In this document: positions 1 to 5,946 of the stretch, in pieces
Position numbering within the stretch: the first letter of the stretch is position 1
Layout: each line of letters starts with the position of its first letter
Origin: a bacterium
Lineage (GTDB): Bacteria; UBA10199; 2-02-FULL-44-16; JAAZCA01
Length of the DNA stretch: 12,307 bases
Direction of reading: 5' to 3'
Assembly: GCA_041648665.1 (NCBI GenBank)
Contig: JBAZOP010000086.1
Location: forward strand, 1-12,307
Notes under the pieces: model-generated
The model's input: the letters and a program-made list of their open reading frames with translations, nothing else
The model's database searches: none
Told to the model about the DNA's origin: nothing
Translations under genes and position numbers: made by a program

Positions 1-89
1 TCGGCGCAGCCCTTGCGGTCGCAGGGTTTATCAGCCTGGCGGTCAACCGCCGCTGGTTCTTCGAACGCCTCCCCAACGTCATAAAATAG
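1..89 (+). CDS. C-terminal end of an unidentified membrane protein (partial)
   Basis: The open frame beginning at base 3 runs into the window from the left and stops at TAG 87-89, giving 28 residues. They read as a short hydrophobic stretch (GAALAVAGFISLAV) followed by a basic and aromatic tail (NRRWFFERLPNVIK). This pattern is usual for a last transmembrane helix followed by a cytoplasmic tail. Too little is present to name a family. A 5-bp inverted repeat (CTAAG 143-147, CTTAG 153-157) followed by TTCTTTT could be a weak terminator for this gene, but it is not convincing. Confidence 0.55.
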   Translation, partial: GAALAVAGFISLAVNRRWFFERLPNVIK

Positions 90-178
90 CCGCCAGCAGG
101 CACTTTACACGGCCCGGGCAGGATGCTAGAGAGGCCCATTGCCTAAGAAAGACTTAGCGTTCTTTTAAAATAATATAC

Positions 179-493
179 TCCGAAGTAGCTCAGTTGGTCA
201 GAGCAGCTGACTGTCGAAAAGGCAGCCTCCGTCGGAAACGGCGGAGTGAACAGCGGGTGAATTCAGGGAACCCTTCATCGAATGAATTCGATATGGCGAT
301 CCTGAGCCAAGTCCACCGATTTCAAAGGCGGTGGGAAGGTGCAGAGACTAGGGAGTGACGAAAGAATAATCTCCCATAAGCGCCCGCCACCTAATTCCTT
401 TACAGGATATGGTGAAGAGATAGTCCACGCCGATTGGAAACAATCGGAGCGCGTGTAATCAGCGGGTCGCCGGTTCGAGTCCGGCCTTCGGAG
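179..493 (+). tRNA. trnN: tRNA-Asn(GUU) split by a group I intron
   Basis: Joining 179-214 to 456-493 gives a complete 74-nt cloverleaf. The acceptor stem TCCGAAG (179-185) pairs with CTTCGGA (486-492), and 493 is the discriminator G expected for Asn. The D stem is GCTC/GAGC (188-191/201-204). The anticodon stem is GCTGA (206-210) with TCAGC (459-463). The T arm is GCCGG TTCGAGT CCGGC (469-485). The spliced anticodon loop reads CTGTTAA, so the anticodon is GTT. CCA is not encoded. The tRNA cannot decode AAC/AAU until the intron is removed. An AT-rich stretch just upstream (TAAAAT 166-171) may be a -10 box, but no good -35 is seen. The identity is very likely, because the loop is exactly 7 nt only with these splice sites. 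Confidence 0.93.
215..455 (+). ncRNA. Group I self-splicing intron in tRNA-Asn
   Basis: This 241-nt intron lies between anticodon bases U35 and U36. P1 forms between exon CTGT plus intron C (211-215) and GGCAG (221-225), with the diagnostic U.G pair at the 5' splice site; the last intron base is G455. P2 is an 8-bp stem (CTCCGTCG/CGGCGGAG) capped by a GAAA tetraloop. P3 pairs 254-259 (CGGGTG) with 381-386 (CGCCCG). P4 pairs 262-267 (TTCAGG) with 301-306 (CCTGAG, start of the conserved Q element). P6 pairs 313-318 with 329-334. P7 pairs 346-350 (GACTA) with 421-425 (TAGTC). P8 is based on CACC/GGTG. P9 is CCGATTG GAAA CAATCGG. The R element (GTGCAGAGACTA) and S element (GATAGTCC) are near-standard. 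No homing endonuclease frame is present. Length and element sequences resemble bacterial tRNA introns (IC3), but an extra hairpin follows P7. Confidence 0.92.
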
Positions 494-498
494 CAAAA
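476..498 (+). repeat. 23-bp direct repeat, copy 1 (tRNA-Asn 3' end)
   Basis: This copy covers the last 18 nt of tRNA-Asn (from C476 in the T loop to the discriminator G493) plus CAAAA. An identical 23-bp copy lies at 694-716. Duplication of a tRNA 3' end is the usual footprint of site-specific integration by tyrosine recombinases. No integrase is visible in the window. Confidence 0.8.
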
Positions 499-536
499 AG
501 AATGGGGCACTTTTTTGGGTGCCCCATTCTTTTTGC
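493..536 (+). terminator. Long perfect terminator hairpin after tRNA-Asn
   Basis: Bases 493-510 and 519-536 form an 18-bp perfect stem with the loop TTTTTTGG (511-518). The GC core is GGGGCAC/GTGCCCC. A-rich and T-rich ends flank the core (AAAAAG on the left, CTTTTT on the right), so it can act as a rho-independent terminator on either strand. It starts on the tRNA discriminator base, so the tRNA transcript would end almost immediately after the mature 3' end. Confidence 0.9.
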
Positions 537-693
537 TTTGGATTGCCGTGACGAGAACTGCAGCCCGTAGGGCTGCTCGTTCCGACCGAGACCGGGCACC
601 CGCAGCGCGGGTGGGCGAGGAAGTACCCGGAGCGCGGCAGCGCGGAGGGTGGAGTCCGGCCCTCTGTTTCTAATGTGATCGTTTACGCAGGGG
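537..693. other. Gene-free, hairpin-rich segment between the two tRNA-end repeats
   Basis: No convincing gene is present. Several GC-rich inverted repeats are packed here. GCAGCCC 560-566 pairs with GGGCTGC 570-576, enclosed by ACGA 551-554/TCGT 577-580. CACCCGC 597-603 pairs with GCGGGTG 607-613, enclosed by CCGGG 592-596/CCCGG 626-630. GAGGG 645-649 can pair with CCCTC 660-664. A third 10-bp piece of the tRNA end (GAGTCCGGCC) occurs at 652-661. It may be a remnant of an inserted element, a dispersed intergenic repeat or a structured RNA; the sequence alone does not decide. Confidence 0.5.
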
Positions 694-716
694 CGAGTCC
701 GGCCTTCGGAGCAAAA
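694..716 (+). repeat. 23-bp direct repeat, copy 2 (tRNA-Asn 3'-end duplicate)
   Basis: Identical to 476-498 and offset by 218 bp. The bases just upstream do not continue the tRNA: the 5' strand of the T stem is absent. This is therefore a duplicated 3' end and not a second tRNA gene. No terminator stem follows this copy, unlike copy 1. Confidence 0.8.
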
Positions 717-745
717 TAGTGACCTCATGAATTCAGGCCGGGGCT

Positions 746-2041
746 TCACCTGTACAACGTCTGAGGGCTGGAAAAGACCCACGCACTGGGATCGGCGTTG
801 TAATCGTCGCAGTCGGCATACGAGAGTTTCTCGATCTTGAGCGTCTCATCCTCGACCTTCAGTAAAAATATGACATTGACGCCCCAGTCATACTGAAACG
901 AATCATAACAATAAATGAGGCCGTCGTTTGTCACATCGGCAAAGTCGCGGTTGATCCTGCCGGAGCCCGACTTCGCAAAATTGTAAGTCGTTGCAGTGCT
1001 GTTAGGAAGAGTTTCGGACCCGACGTTGATCATCTGTCTGGTGTCGGACGCAAATTCATCATCGATAAGAGCGGCGCTTGCGGCATTCTCCATCATGTCT
1101 GTTGTTGAATCGGGATACCAGTATCCCTTGGCCGCTCCGACAACATCAAAGGCGAGGTTGCCGCAGTGCGGGCTGCCTTCGGTCTTGGCCTCAAAACCTG
1201 TGATCTCATCGTATCGGCCAATCATCCCATCGAGCGTCGTAAAGACAGAATTGTTTGAATCGTAGTAATTCAGAAAACATTGTTTATAGACCCAGTCGAA
1301 ACCATCGTCGGCGACGCCGCGTTCAGGGCTTATGAGATCGAGAGGTGTCGCGAGCTTGTCATAGATTCCAACATCAATTGCGGTATTGCCTGGCCGATTA
1401 CCGAATGTGCCGAGGAGATCGCCGGCATTGACTGCGATCGACACCTGTTTCGAGCACTTATGGGAACTCGCTGCCGGTGCATCTTCGCAATCATCGTCGG
1501 TGAATGCCCCCAGGGCCACCAAAATCTCGGCGCTGAGACCCTTGACGTGATTGAAATATGCTTTGACATCTTTGCAGGGGCCGTACTCGATCGAGTAATC
1601 TTCTTCGCCGCTATCTATCACGCCGTTTTCATTGTAATCATAATCCGAATTAAAAAATCGGATGATCTTTGTAATGGTCACATTTCCCGGTGCATAGAAG
1701 TTAGTCGTCGTGTCGTCATCTTTGACGTAAAAATACATATGCCCGGACGGCAACACATGCCCGCCCCAAGGATTGGTTGACCCGAGCGGAGCGACGTACC
1801 GAAAATTGGTCCCGGCTTCGTCGAGAGAAACTGGCGATACCGAAAAATAAGGCGTTGCAACGCTGCTGCAATCCGCAAGCAAATCTTGGGTGGTTGTGGC
1901 GCCTGTTTCATCGCCGCTGTCATCTGTTTCACCACCGCTATCATCAGTGCCGCTGCTCGTGCTGGTGGATCCGCCGCAGCATATAAGTAACAACGAGATT
2001 ACGGTTACGACAACAAAGGGTTTCCACTTAGCGTATCTCAT
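746..2041 (-). CDS. Lipoprotein with a degenerate M23-like (LytM/duplicated hybrid) domain
   Basis: A 431-residue predicted lipoprotein. The start is the ATG at 2041, preceded by a strong GGAGGGG ribosome binding site. In-frame codons further upstream run antisense through the next gene and are discarded. Residues 1-22 form a signal peptide with a lipobox ending at Cys21 or Cys22 (LLICC), followed by a Ser/Asp/Gly/Thr linker (about 23-50). The layout around residues 85-230 resembles an M23 peptidase barrel: GHVLPSGHMYFYV, then APGNVTITKI, then FNHVKG (His165), then NAGDLLGTFG and AIDVGIYD. The catalytic HxxxD and HxH motifs of active M23 enzymes are not intact (AIDVG replaces HxH), so it is probably a non-catalytic binding protein. 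Residues 290-431 are a conserved-looking tail with CGNLAFDVVGAAKGYWY. Paired cysteines suit an exported protein. Function is unknown; the lipoprotein call is firm and the fold call is moderate. Confidence 0.75.
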   Translation of the reverse strand: MRYAKWKPFVVVTVISLLLICCGGSTSTSSGTDDSGGETDDSGDETGATTTQDLLADCSSVATPYFSVSPVSLDEAGTNFRYVAPLGSTNPWGGHVLPSGHMYFYVKDDDTTTNFYAPGNVTITKIIRFFNSDYDYNENGVIDSGEEDYSIEYGPCKDVKAYFNHVKGLSAEILVALGAFTDDDCEDAPAASSHKCSKQVSIAVNAGDLLGTFGNRPGNTAIDVGIYDKLATPLDLISPERGVADDGFDWVYKQCFLNYYDSNNSVFTTLDGMIGRYDEITGFEAKTEGSPHCGNLAFDVVGAAKGYWYPDSTTDMMENAASAALIDDEFASDTRQMINVGSETLPNSTATTYNFAKSGSGRINRDFADVTNDGLIYCYDSFQYDWGVNVIFLLKVEDETLKIEKLSYADCDDYNADPSAWVFSSPQTLYR

Positions 2042-2231
2042 AGCCCCCTCCAATGAATTCGATTGCGTGTGAATACACCAAAGCAGCAAGACTTTTGAAT
2101 ACGAATACTTGTAGTATACAATATTTTGGATGCGATAATCCAAGCTATTGTAACAACGGCTGGGAAAACAGGGGCTAAAGCCCTGTGAATCATATTTTTT
2201 CTTTATCGCCAGGAAATTTTCCGCTATCGAT
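2042..2231. promoter_or_regulatory. Divergent intergenic region with a leader hairpin
   Basis: This AT-rich spacer separates the divergent lipoprotein and TauE-type genes. On the minus strand a weak promoter is possible: TATACT (2113-2118) as -10 and TTGGAT (2138-2143) as -35, with a long 19-bp spacer. Near the TauE side, ACAGGG 2168-2173 pairs with CCCTGT 2181-2186 (alternatively GGGC TAAA GCCC). A T-run follows at 2195-2200, and the hairpin lies in what would be the TauE leader. Confidence 0.35.
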
Positions 2232-3026
2232 ATGCCCGTGGAATACCTGGTGATCGGAATCGCTTCTCTTGTGGTCGCATCGCTCACCCTCTTCTCGGGC
2301 TTCGGGCTCGGCACGCTGCTCATGCCGGTGTTCGCCCTGTTCTTCCCGGTCGAGATCGCAATCGCGGCGACCGCGCTAGTGCACGCTTCCAACAACGCGC
2401 TCAAACTCCCGCTCTTCGCAAGGGGCGCGAACTGGCGCGTGGTCGTGCGCTTCGGCGTCCCGGCGCTCGTCGCGGCCTTCTTCGGCGCGTGGCTCCTCAC
2501 CTCCATCTCCGGCATGGAGCCGATATACGAGTACGATCTCCTGGGCAGGCACGCCGCCGTCACACCGGTGAAGCTCGTGATCGCCCTCCTCATCCTGATC
2601 TTCTCGATGCTCGATCTCATGCCGCGCTTCGCGAAGCTCTCGTTCCATGAAAATCTCCTCCCGCTAGGCGGTGTTCTCTCAGGCTTCTTCGGCGGCCTCT
2701 CCGGCCACCAGGGCGCCCTGCGATCCGCATTTCTCATAAAGGCAGGGCTCACCGCGCAGGCCTTCGTCGCCACGGCTGCGGTGGTCGGTTTCATGGTGGA
2801 TGCGGTGAGGCTCGGGGTCTACGGCGCGGGCTTTGCCAATGCCGGCCTCTACGACTCGGCGGGCGCAAAGGTCTGGGGGCTGGTGATCACGGGGATGCTC
2901 TGCGCATTCGCAGGCACCCTCATCGGCAGGGGCCTGCTAAAGAAGATAACCCTGAGGTTCGTGCAACTGGTTACCGGCACCATGCTCATCCTCATGGCGC
3001 TCCTGCTGGGCTCAGGCCTGGTATAA
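2232..3026 (+). CDS. TauE/SafE family membrane transporter
   Basis: A 264-residue integral membrane protein with about seven or eight hydrophobic segments, the usual size for TauE/SafE (DUF81) permeases. These are thought to export or import small anions such as sulfite, sulfonates or organic acids across the inner membrane. The two family half-repeats are visible: SGFGLGTLLMP (about 22-32) early in the protein, and GFFGGLSGHQGALRSAFL (about 151-168) after the central loop. The loop around 92-112 (GMEPIYEYDLLGRHAAVTP) is polar and less usual. The ATG at 2232 has no good ribosome binding site; an AGGAAA lies about 14 nt upstream, and no better start exists nearby. The gene ends 4 bp before the convergent ettA gene. 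Substrate cannot be predicted from the sequence or neighbours. Confidence 0.85.
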   Translation: MPVEYLVIGIASLVVASLTLFSGFGLGTLLMPVFALFFPVEIAIAATALVHASNNALKLPLFARGANWRVVVRFGVPALVAAFFGAWLLTSISGMEPIYEYDLLGRHAAVTPVKLVIALLILIFSMLDLMPRFAKLSFHENLLPLGGVLSGFFGGLSGHQGALRSAFLIKAGLTAQAFVATAAVVGFMVDAVRLGVYGAGFANAGLYDSAGAKVWGLVITGMLCAFAGTLIGRGLLKKITLRFVQLVTGTMLILMALLLGSGLV

Positions 3027-3030
3027 CGCC

Positions 3031-4728
3031 TCAGCCCCTCTTCAGTTTTTTGTATTTGATGCGGTGGACCTCTTTTGCGGCGTCGCCAAGACGGCGGATG
3101 CGGTCCGCTTCGTATTCGGCGAAGTTCCCTTCGAACCAGACCGCCTGCGAATCGCCTTCAAAGGCCAGGATATGCGTGGCGATGCGGTCCAGGAACCAGC
3201 GGTCGTGGCTTATGATGACCGCGCAGCCGGCGAAATTTTCCAGCGCCACTTCCAGCGCGCGGAGAGTGTTCACGTCGAGGTCGTTGGTCGGCTCGTCCAG
3301 GAGCAGGACGTTGCCCGCGTCCTTGAGCGTCATGGCCAGATGCACACGGTTCCTCTCGCCGCCGGACAGGAGTTTGATCTTCTTCTGCTGGTCAGTGCCT
3401 GAAAAATTGAACCTGGCGACGTAGGCGCGGGAATTCACCTCGCGGTTGCCCAGGGACACGGTCTCCGCGCCGCCGGATATGCATTCCCAAACCGTGCGCT
3501 CGTCGTCCGGGGCAAAACGGTCCTGCTTCACATAACCCAGCTTCACCGTGTCGCCGATTTTAAATGCACCACTGTCCGGCTTCTCGAGCCCCATGATCAT
3601 CTTGAAGAGCGTCGTCTTGCCCGCGCCGTTGGGGCCGATGACGCCCACGATGCCGCCCTGGGGCAGCGAGAAGTTCATATTCTCAAAGAGGAGATTGTCG
3701 CCGTAGGCCTTTGAAAGATTCTCCGCCTCTATGACGGAGGTGCCCAGGCGCGGCCCGGGCGCGATATAAATCTCGATGTCCTCGTCCAGCCTCGCCGGGT
3801 CCTGCTTCAGGAGGTTTTCGTAATTCGTGATGCGGGCCTTGCTCTTGGCGCGGCGGGCGGAAGGCGATTGGCGGATCCATTCCAATTCGCGATCCAGGGT
3901 CCGGAGGCGTTTTTGGTCCGCGCGCTCTTCGCGGGCCAGGCGCTCCTCTTTCTGCTCCAGCCATGAGGAATAGTTTCCCTTCCACGGGATCCCGTAGCCG
4001 CGATCGAGCTCCAGTATCCATCCCGCCACGTTGTCCAGAAAATATCTGTCATGGGTGACTGCGATGACCGTGCCTTTATAGTCCCTCAGATGTCGCTCCA
4101 GCCACAAGACCGTCTCCGCGTCCAGATGGTTGGTCGGCTCGTCGAGCAGGAGGATGTCCGGCTCCTTTAGAAGCAATCTGCACAGGGCGACGCGGCGCTT
4201 CTCTCCGCCGGAGAGCGTCTCTATCAGCGCATCGTCCTGCGGACAGCGCAGTGCGTCCATGGCGAGCGCGAGGCGATTGTCCAGGTTCCACGCGTCGGCG
4301 TGATCGAGCCTCTCCTGCACCTTGGCCTGGCGCTCGAGCAGCTTTGCCATCTCCTCGTCGGACATCGGGTTTGCGAACGAATTGTTGATCTCGTCGAACT
4401 CCTTGAGCATGTCGACGATCTCCTGGACCCCTTCGGAGACTGCCTCCTTCACCGTCTTCTTGGGATCGAGGAGCGGCTCCTGCTCCAGGAGGCCTACGCT
4501 GTAATCCTTGGCAAAATGGACTTCGCCGCTGTAGCCGTCGTCGAAACCCGCGATGATCTTGAGGAGCGAACTCTTGCCCGAACCGTTCGCCCCCAGCACC
4601 CCGATCTTCGCGCCGTAATAAAAACCCAAAGAAATCTCCTTCAGGACCTGTTTCTTGGGCGGATGCACCCTGCTCACCCGGTGCATCGAAAAGATCACTT
4701 TTTGCGGTTCATTGTCCCGGTCTGCCAT
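3031..4728 (-). CDS. ettA: Energy-dependent translational throttle protein EttA (ABC-F)
   Basis: A 565-residue soluble ABC-F ATPase; E. coli EttA has 555. EttA binds the ribosomal E site and controls entry into the elongation cycle according to the ATP/ADP balance. Domain 1 has Walker A GANGSGKSS (46-54), signature LSGGEKRRVA (172-181) and Walker B ILLLDEPTNHLD (192-203) with catalytic Glu197 and switch His226. The tRNA-interacting linker spans about 240-320 and keeps the EttA-typical stretches GWILELDRGYGIPW and GNYSSWLEQK and a basic RRAKSKARI. Domain 2 has Walker A GPNGAGKTT (365-373), LSGGERNRVHLA (454-465) and Walker B VLLLDEPTNDLD (474-485) with Glu479. The C-terminus RIKYKKLKRG matches the family. 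Both ATP sites look intact. It starts at ATG 4728, and its 5' end faces the DUF2400 gene across 78 bp. Confidence 0.97.
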   Translation of the reverse strand: MADRDNEPQKVIFSMHRVSRVHPPKKQVLKEISLGFYYGAKIGVLGANGSGKSSLLKIIAGFDDGYSGEVHFAKDYSVGLLEQEPLLDPKKTVKEAVSEGVQEIVDMLKEFDEINNSFANPMSDEEMAKLLERQAKVQERLDHADAWNLDNRLALAMDALRCPQDDALIETLSGGEKRRVALCRLLLKEPDILLLDEPTNHLDAETVLWLERHLRDYKGTVIAVTHDRYFLDNVAGWILELDRGYGIPWKGNYSSWLEQKEERLAREERADQKRLRTLDRELEWIRQSPSARRAKSKARITNYENLLKQDPARLDEDIEIYIAPGPRLGTSVIEAENLSKAYGDNLLFENMNFSLPQGGIVGVIGPNGAGKTTLFKMIMGLEKPDSGAFKIGDTVKLGYVKQDRFAPDDERTVWECISGGAETVSLGNREVNSRAYVARFNFSGTDQQKKIKLLSGGERNRVHLAMTLKDAGNVLLLDEPTNDLDVNTLRALEVALENFAGCAVIISHDRWFLDRIATHILAFEGDSQAVWFEGNFAEYEADRIRRLGDAAKEVHRIKYKKLKRG

Positions 4729-4806
4729 ATGCCCGTCTTCTTGGATAAGCCGCAGGACAAAGTCAAGTGTATCGAATTATCGCTGGCATCCGGACAAAAT
4801 TGTGTT

Positions 4807-5592
4807 ATGTCGCGACCCCTGATCATGAAAGTCACAAGACGACACCTCGAGAATCTTTACAGCGCCCTCAACCGCCGCGAGTTCGTCTCGCCCGATCCGC
4901 TTCAGTTCCTCTACGAATACGACGATCCCTTCGACCGCGAGGTCGTGGGGCTCATCGCCAGCTCGCTCGCTTACGGCAGGGTAGCGCAGATCCTGAACAG
5001 CGTTCGAAAGATACTGGACAACATGGAAGAGCCCAGGCGCTTTGTGATCGATTCGACGCCGGGAAAATTGAACAAGATATTTTCGGATTTCAAACACCGC
5101 TTCACGACCGGCGACGATATGGCGTCCATGTTGACCGGCGTGCAGCGCGCGATAAAAAAACACGGCTCGTTGGGCAAATGTTTCGCCTCACATACAAAAA
5201 AATCGGATCAAAACGCGATGCCCGCGCTCGCCGGTTTTGTGTCGGAGCTCGGAGCGGGCACGAGCCTCCTGCCGTGCCCCGACAAGAAGAGCGCGTGCAA
5301 GCGGCTCAACATGTACCTGCGCTGGATGGTGAGAAGGGACGACGTCGATCCGGGCGGCTGGAAGGGGATCTCTCCTGCGAAGCTCATAGTTCCGCTGGAC
5401 ACGCACATGTATCGGATCTCGAAGAAGCTCGGGTTCACGAACCGCAAGGCGCCCAACTACACGACGGCCATCGAGATCACCCAGGCCTTCAAAAAGTTCT
5501 CGCCCGACGACCCGGTCCGCTACGACTTCGCCCTCACCCGCCTGGGCATAAGAAACGACCTCGACACCCTGGACCTCCTCGATTGGGCTTGA
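4807..5592 (+). CDS. DUF2400 / TIGR02757 family protein, possible HhH-type DNA glycosylase relative
   Basis: A 261-residue protein from the ATG at 4807; an alternative ATG at 4825 would give 255. Neither has a clear ribosome binding site, and in-frame codons upstream overlap ettA antisense and are not used. Recognisable DUF2400 stretches are PLQFLYEYDDPFDREVVGLIAS (31-52), RLNMYLRWMVRRDDVDPGGW (166-185) and PLDTHMYRISKKLGF (196-210), then DPVRYDFALTRLGI (235-248). The PLDTHMYRI motif resembles the VDTHVxRV segment of endonuclease III/MutY glycosylases, whose Asp is catalytic, so Asp198 may be an equivalent. That link is an inference; the family has no established biochemical role that I know of. 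The iron-sulfur cysteine loop of endonuclease III is not seen. Confidence 0.85.
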   Translation: MSRPLIMKVTRRHLENLYSALNRREFVSPDPLQFLYEYDDPFDREVVGLIASSLAYGRVAQILNSVRKILDNMEEPRRFVIDSTPGKLNKIFSDFKHRFTTGDDMASMLTGVQRAIKKHGSLGKCFASHTKKSDQNAMPALAGFVSELGAGTSLLPCPDKKSACKRLNMYLRWMVRRDDVDPGGWKGISPAKLIVPLDTHMYRISKKLGFTNRKAPNYTTAIEITQAFKKFSPDDPVRYDFALTRLGIRNDLDTLDLLDWA

Positions 5593-5599
5593 CAACCCA

Positions 5600-5629
5600 T
5601 TGATATCATTAGCCTAAATACCTTAATAA
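5600..5629 (+). promoter_or_regulatory. Candidate sigma70-type promoter for the small downstream gene
   Basis: TTGATA (5600-5605) and TTAATA (5623-5628) are separated by 17 bp; TAATAA one base later, with an 18-bp spacer, is equally possible. The stretch is AT-rich between GC-rich coding regions and about 85 bp upstream of the next ATG. This is a moderate match only. Confidence 0.4.
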
Positions 5630-5711
5630 AAAATCGCGCGAGCAAGCAACTTTCGGGTCGATCCTGCCGATAATAAGTATGCAGGCGCGTGTGTGCGCCC
5701 TGGAGCCTTTT

Positions 5712-5939
5712 ATGTCCATAGACAGGATAAAATTCCAGTCGCTCATAAACCCGATCTCGGGCAACGCCCCTGAAGAGGTATTCGTATATCCGATGAGCAG
5801 CGGTATCGAGGCTGCGGACAGTTTTGTCGTGGAAAACGAGTCCGGTTCGCTCGAGGCCCTGCTGGAGGGCAAAGGCCGCAACGCCTCTTCGGCGGCAGAG
5901 GTCCCGATGCCCGGGATCAGCCGCTTCAAGAACTCCTGA
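5712..5939 (+). CDS. Small hypothetical protein (75 aa)
   Basis: The ATG at 5712 has a GGAG 6 nt upstream (GGAGCCTTTTATG), which decides it over an in-frame ATG at 5679 with no binding site. The product has no signal peptide or membrane segment. It begins MSIDRIKFQSLINPI, continues with a short acidic middle (VVENESGSLEALLEG) and ends in a Ser/Ala/Pro-rich tail (SSAAEVPMPGISRFKNS). I recognise no family. It fills the gap between the DUF2400 gene and pepA and stops 7 bp before the convergent pepA stop codon, which supports it as a real gene. A hairpin (GGCGC/GCGCC) lies just before the ribosome binding site and might affect translation. Confidence 0.6.
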   Translation: MSIDRIKFQSLINPISGNAPEEVFVYPMSSGIEAADSFVVENESGSLEALLEGKGRNASSAAEVPMPGISRFKNS

Positions 5940-5946
5940 ACAGAGA

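Noticed and set aside
215..455. Homing endonuclease inside the intron
   Set aside because: The 241 nt are fully used by the ribozyme helices, and no frame shows LAGLIDADG, GIY-YIG or HNH motifs.
694..716. A second tRNA gene or tRNA pseudogene
   Set aside because: Only the 3' 18 nt match. The T-stem 5' strand, anticodon arm and D arm are absent upstream.
459..782. 107-codon minus-strand frame across the tRNA 3' end and terminator
   Set aside because: It is the antisense reading of a tRNA (ending in AGLEPATR, a classic artefact) and crosses a terminator and repeats.
2042..2794. N-terminal extension of the first lipoprotein
   Set aside because: It runs antisense through the TauE gene. The signal peptide and strong ribosome binding site place the start at 2041.
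4300..4806. Long upstream extension of the DUF2400 frame
   Set aside because: It is antisense to ettA, and family similarity begins only after 4807.
5609..5929. 106-codon minus-strand frame opposite the small gene
   Set aside because: It has no ribosome binding site, crosses the promoter-like AT-rich stretch and shows no protein-like features. The plus-strand frame has the better start.
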